Assembly (NCBI GenBank): GCA_024036415.1
Contig: JAMWET010002920.1
Span: 124,001-188,000 of the forward strand
Length of the DNA stretch: 64,000 nucleotides
Source: Prochilodus magdalenae
Taxonomy: Eukaryota; Chordata; Actinopteri; Characiformes; Prochilodontidae
Direction: 5' to 3'
Shown here: piece by piece, positions 60,786 through 64,000 of the stretch
Layout of the letters: every line of letters begins with the position of its first letter
Numbering within the stretch: position 1 is the stretch's first letter
Position numbers and translations under genes: made by a program
The notes under the pieces: generated by a model
The model's input: the letters and a program-made list of their open reading frames with translations, nothing else
What the model was told of the DNA's origin: nothing
The model's database searches: none

Positions 60786-63666
60786 CTGCGACAAAGAGGA
60801 GAACAGAGAGAGAAGGTGAGGTAATATGTTTGTTTAACACCTGTAGGCCTATAGTTCAGTTATTAATACTGAGACCTATTATTGAAGTAATGCTTTGGTA
60901 AATACTAAAAGATATTGACTTATGTAATTCATAAGTAGATTCAATATGGATTTTAAGGTCTAAAGTTAAATTAGATTTTTGATGTTTTATATGTTAGAGG
61001 AACCTACTATGCTCATTTTCAGTTTCCATAGTTGTATGCTTGGGGTCTACTGGACATTTACATGCTTCAGTTTTCCCAAAACACAATGTTTGTCTCATAC
61101 TGTAGGTCTGTATTCACCCCCTTTCTAAAACGCTCTGCCAGAGCTTCTGTGTCCTACACTGTTTTAGGTTTCTGAGCTTGATTTCATCACCATGTAACAG
61201 GGTAGGGCTGGAATTCAAGTATGGTGTTTAAGGCAGCTGGGATGTCGTTTTTTGTGAGAGAGTTTCTCCCTTTGGTGTGCACTTTGGGCGTTGCAGACCA
61301 TTTACATGCATAGAAAGCTACATAACACCCTAATGGACATGGGAAAAAAATGAAAACCATAATAGACCCCTTTTTACAATAATGCTTCAGTATACAGAGT
61401 GTTACTTGTAGACAACACAGATTGGTTTGGCTCAGGCACATAAAGTTTCTGGTTTATAACTTTTCTATAATAGGCAAATAAAACTTTCTCAGTGCCAGCC
61501 ACCTGCTCTTCAACAAAATCCCGAATATTGCAACCCCTTAATGCTTATATTTATATACCAACCTAACTATTAACAGTAAAAGAAATTAATAAGGTATATT
61601 AAAAACAGTGAGGGATTGAAGTTTAATAGTATGAGGTTTATATTAACACCTCGTCCAGTGAAAAACACGTCTCCAATTTTTTTTTTTACTGATTTCTACT
61701 TTTATGCATCATTTGAACGCAGGAGCTGCGGTTTACACTGCTTGAAGGTTTCATGGTGGACCAACAGAAACGGCCCAAAATTGCCTGTAAAAAAATCTGG
61801 TACCATTGGCTTATATTAGATTTTAATCTAATTAAATTAGATTTTTTTCCTCTCCTGTAAAGTTACAAATTTCTTTTTTGGACAGTGGCGACATACATGA
61901 CAGGCTTGTGAGACATATGTAGATATTTATAAAGGCCTATGTCATCAACCACAAGCATAAAGACAAGTGAAATATTCTGTCATTATATATTTCTGTCATT
62001 TCATTTGTTTATTTGTGTTTATGGGGTTCACTTACTGTATCCAAGTCCCTGGATGAAGTACTTAAAGGCCTCTGCCAGCTTGGCAGGCTACAATGTCATA
62101 AAAAGACATCGTAAGAGAAGTAGACACATACAAACTCAGTTTAAAGGTCAGTTAAAAAGGAAAAGTATACACACCTGGTCAACTTGGGGAAGACCTCCAC
62201 AGTCAGCCATCTACATGAGAAACACGTGCATAACAGGTTCATCAGCATGTGCTAATGGGTTCAAGTGCTCCAATGGCACACTCTGGGTCATTTATATCTT
62301 ACAAAAGGAAAGGAATAAATGGGCCTGAGGTTTGAAGACCACTGACCTTGAGAAAGGTGGTCTTTGTTGGATTCATTTTTGTGTTGCAGTCAACCTGAGA
62401 GGAAAAAAGGTCAACAGCATTTGTACACATGCACATGTAGAAGTTTGTTTTAAATGATGTGTTCTCTGATAATTACGGACAACCAGAACATACCACAGCA
62501 TCAACTGCAGGAGAGCTATCTCCCACCACCAGAAGAGCTGGGCACCTACACCAACATACAATCTTTCAGTAACTGGAGGATGTGTAAAATGACATAGAAT
62601 TAAGTTGAAACAGAGACACGGGCATTTATGCCTCATTTATAACTTACTTCAGGGTCTTCACATTAACATTTCCACTTGGAGAGGGTCTCTCGATGTCCAG
62701 ATGCCTCCGACTGAGAAACAGACCAGAACTCTACTCAGAACTACATTCAACAGATCCAGGAAAAGAGAACTTGAGCGGATAAGCTTATGAAGGCCTGCAT
62801 GTAAATCAGACTTCAGAGATACCTGTTATAGGACTTGACAAACTGCTGAAGGTTGGTCTGGTTAATGCTGGTTGTGATGTGATGACGGAAGGTTGCAATG
62901 AGGTCATGGTTGTTGTGAATCTCCTCCTGGAATAGGGCCAGAATGCAGTCAGTTCAAAAAGTTAGCCAATTAGAGTGAATATTTTAATGTATGTTTGTTT
63001 TTTTTTTGTTTTTCTTTTCTAAATAAATTACATTCTATGTATAGTAGTCTCAACTTTTAAATCTTTAAGGGTCAGTACATATCTTCATGTTTGTATATGT
63101 ACGCTATTTATTACCTTTCCAAACAGGTGGGAGATGACCATATCAGGGACAGCATGAGCCCAGCCAGAGAGCTATGGAAAAGTTAGCCTTGGGTGAGTGA
63201 AGTAATTTTGATTAAATAGAGGAGTTTATTAAAAGAGGTTTAAAGCCACACTCCTGTTCTAATCCCCCAAGAATGAAAATCTAGGATTAAATCAGTGTGT
63301 CAGCATAAGCCGACAAATGCCTGCATACAGCGGATAAGCACAGTAACACTTCGAAAACTGTTTTACTCACAAGTTGACGAATCAGTAGGTTCAAAAAGAA
63401 TCTCTATCCATTCAAAACAGCTGATGCTAATGTATTTACACCTCCTTAAAAACTACAAACTGATATCACCCTTCTTCTTGTAATTTACATCATGTATATT
63501 CAGGTCCTAATTTAAAGGTACTAGTTTAAGGTCTGATTTGGGAAAGTTACTGGTTTTAGGGTGCGTGAGGTTGTGTCACCTTGTGTGCTGCCCAGTCCAT
63601 CCAGCCCTCTGACTGAGCATTGATGTTGATCAGGACAACACCCTCAACCAGATCAGGATGGTTCAA
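60565..63666 (-). CDS. ndrg1: NDRG1 gene, last nine coding exons (5' part outside window)
   Basis: NDRG1 is a cytosolic alpha/beta-hydrolase-fold protein without hydrolase activity, induced by hypoxia, differentiation and stress, and phosphorylated by SGK1 on its C-terminal tail. Nine exons with good splice sites and phases encode, 5' to 3': [102 protein letters not shown] and the Arg/Ser-rich tail. The tail with RSRAHTSE points to NDRG1 over NDRG2-4, and the position beside ccn4 agrees. Upstream exons lie beyond 64000. Confidence 0.95.
61190..61345. repeat. dispersed non-coding repeat, second copy
   Basis: Shares gggctgga, aggcagctg, gagagtttctccct and catttacatgca blocks with 24540-24745. 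Class unknown. Confidence 0.45.
61650..61892. mobile_element. MITE-like inverted-repeat element, copy E
   Basis: Internal phrases 'tatgcatcatttgaacgcaggagctgc', 'ggaccaacagaaacggcccaaaa' and 'cctctcctgtaaagtta', and the right end TTTTTTGGACAGTGGCGAC, match the family. Most diverged at the left end. Confidence 0.7.
62036..62087 (-). CDS. ndrg1: ndrg1 exon
   Basis: 52 nt encoding [17 protein letters not shown] (mammals [17 protein letters not shown]). Acceptor TGTAG|CCT, donor TACA|GTAAGT. Confidence 0.96.
62175..62210 (-). CDS. ndrg1: ndrg1 exon
   Basis: 36-nt microexon encoding [12 protein letters not shown] (mammals [12 protein letters not shown]). Acceptor TGTAG|ATG, donor CCAG|GTGTGT. 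Confidence 0.95.
62347..62394 (-). CDS. ndrg1: ndrg1 exon
   Basis: 48 nt encoding [16 protein letters not shown] (mammals VECNSKLDPTKTTLLK). Acceptor CTCAG|GTT, donor CAAG|GTCAGT. Confidence 0.95.
62494..62545 (-). CDS. ndrg1: ndrg1 exon
   Basis: 52 nt encoding [17 protein letters not shown], a late core strand of the hydrolase fold. Acceptor TGTAG|G, donor TGTG|GTATGT. Confidence 0.95.
62648..62710 (-). CDS. ndrg1: ndrg1 exon
   Basis: 63 nt encoding [20 protein letters not shown] (mammals SRRDLEIERPMPGTHTVTL). Acceptor TCTCAG|T, donor TGAA|GTAAGT. Confidence 0.94.
62823..62926 (-). CDS. ndrg1: ndrg1 exon
   Basis: 104 nt encoding [20 protein letters not shown] and LQQFVKSYN, part of the cap region. 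Acceptor TTCCAG|GAG, donor ACAG|GTATCT. Confidence 0.94.
63115..63171 (-). CDS. ndrg1: ndrg1 exon
   Basis: 57 nt encoding [19 protein letters not shown] (mammals ISGWTQALPDMVVSHLFGK). Acceptor CATAG|CTC, donor GAAAG|GTAATA. Confidence 0.95.
63172..63579. other. ndrg1 intron
   Basis: 408 bp. Nothing recognised. Confidence 0.5.
63580..63666 (-). CDS. ndrg1: ndrg1 exon
   Basis: 87 nt encoding [18 protein letters not shown] and [11 protein letters not shown] (mammals [28 protein letters not shown]). Acceptor TTGCAG|TTG, donor CAAG|GTGACA. The upstream exon is not within the remaining 334 bp. Confidence 0.96.
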
Positions 63667-64000
63667 CTGCAACGGATGCATACAAGCGTTAAAGAGAGGT
63701 AAACTCCAGAAGGCAGTTGATCTTATTGTCTTATTGACTTATTGTCTTCAGTATCATCAATACATATGTTAAATAGCAACTAAGAATATCCTAACTTAAA
63801 GTTTCTGGTCTTTATGATTGTGTATATCATATGCAGACAGTACGTGTTAATGTATTCCTATGATTCTGTCGGTGTTTTGGAGAGTGGGTGCTTGCACTTA
63901 GGAGAACATTCCAGTGGCTTAATGGCCAGCTTGCCAATTATAAAGAGTGGGATTACGCCGCCAGTTTCGAGTATCAACATACTGCTACATTCTGCCACAA
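63667..64000. other. start of next ndrg1 intron (read from the gene's 3' side)
   Basis: 334 bp to the window end with no further ndrg1 exon recognised. Confidence 0.5.

Larger units (their letters stand above)
60786..62035. other. ndrg1 last intron
   Basis: 1.25 kb. Contains a dispersed repeat copy (about 61190-61345) and inverted-repeat element copy E (61650-61892). Confidence 0.55.

Overview
The window is vertebrate, almost certainly teleost fish, genomic DNA. The genes are multi-exon with GT-AG introns of 85 bp to 7 kb. The intergenic DNA carries tRNA-derived SINEs, decayed Tc1-like transposons, an L2-type LINE tail and long microsatellites. The gene order tg (with sla inside an intron on the opposite strand), ccn4/wisp1, then ndrg1 on the opposite strand is the conserved vertebrate order (human 8q24). 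The repeat flavour suggests an ostariophysan fish, but that is recall, not proof.

Region 1 (about 175-49330, + strand) is the thyroglobulin gene from the third type-1 repeat to the stop codon and poly(A) signal. I placed 42 exons by splice sites, reading phase and similarity to mammalian thyroglobulin. They encode, in order: Tg1 repeats 3-10, the hinge, the Tg2 repeats, Tg1-11, the Tg3 a/b modules and the cholinesterase-like (ChEL) domain. About 7.1 kb of coding sequence lies in undamaged exons that join in one open frame. The first ChEL exons lie in a 3.5-kb tract (about 30.2-33.7 kb) full of homopolymer runs and small indels, which looks like uncorrected sequence. One Tg3-a3 exon present in mammals is not found.

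Region 2 (34877-40318, - strand) is sla, the Src-like adaptor, inside the tg intron between exons 35 and 36. All seven coding exons are recovered and give a 275-residue protein (N-terminal MGN, SH3, SH2, tail).

Region 3 (49.3-53.6 kb) is intergenic and repeat-rich. Region 4 (53783-59207, + strand) is ccn4 (WISP1): five coding exons, 356 residues, with the IGFBP, VWC, TSP1 and cystine-knot modules. A perfect CRE palindrome lies about 150 bp before its start codon, and an 800-bp 23-bp minisatellite fills much of intron 4.

Region 5 (60565-63666, - strand) holds the last nine coding exons of ndrg1, converging tail to tail with ccn4; its 5' part is beyond the window.

The genes share a locus rather than a pathway. 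Thyroglobulin is the secreted thyroid prohormone, SLA a cytosolic brake on lymphocyte receptor signalling, CCN4 a secreted matricellular Wnt target, and NDRG1 a cytosolic stress-response protein. I saw no previously unknown gene system. The items most worth checking are the missing Tg3 exon, the broken ChEL stretch, a 200-bp CT microsatellite acting as a splice polypyrimidine tract, a five-copy inverted-repeat element family, and the stop-free minisatellite beside ccn4 exon 4.
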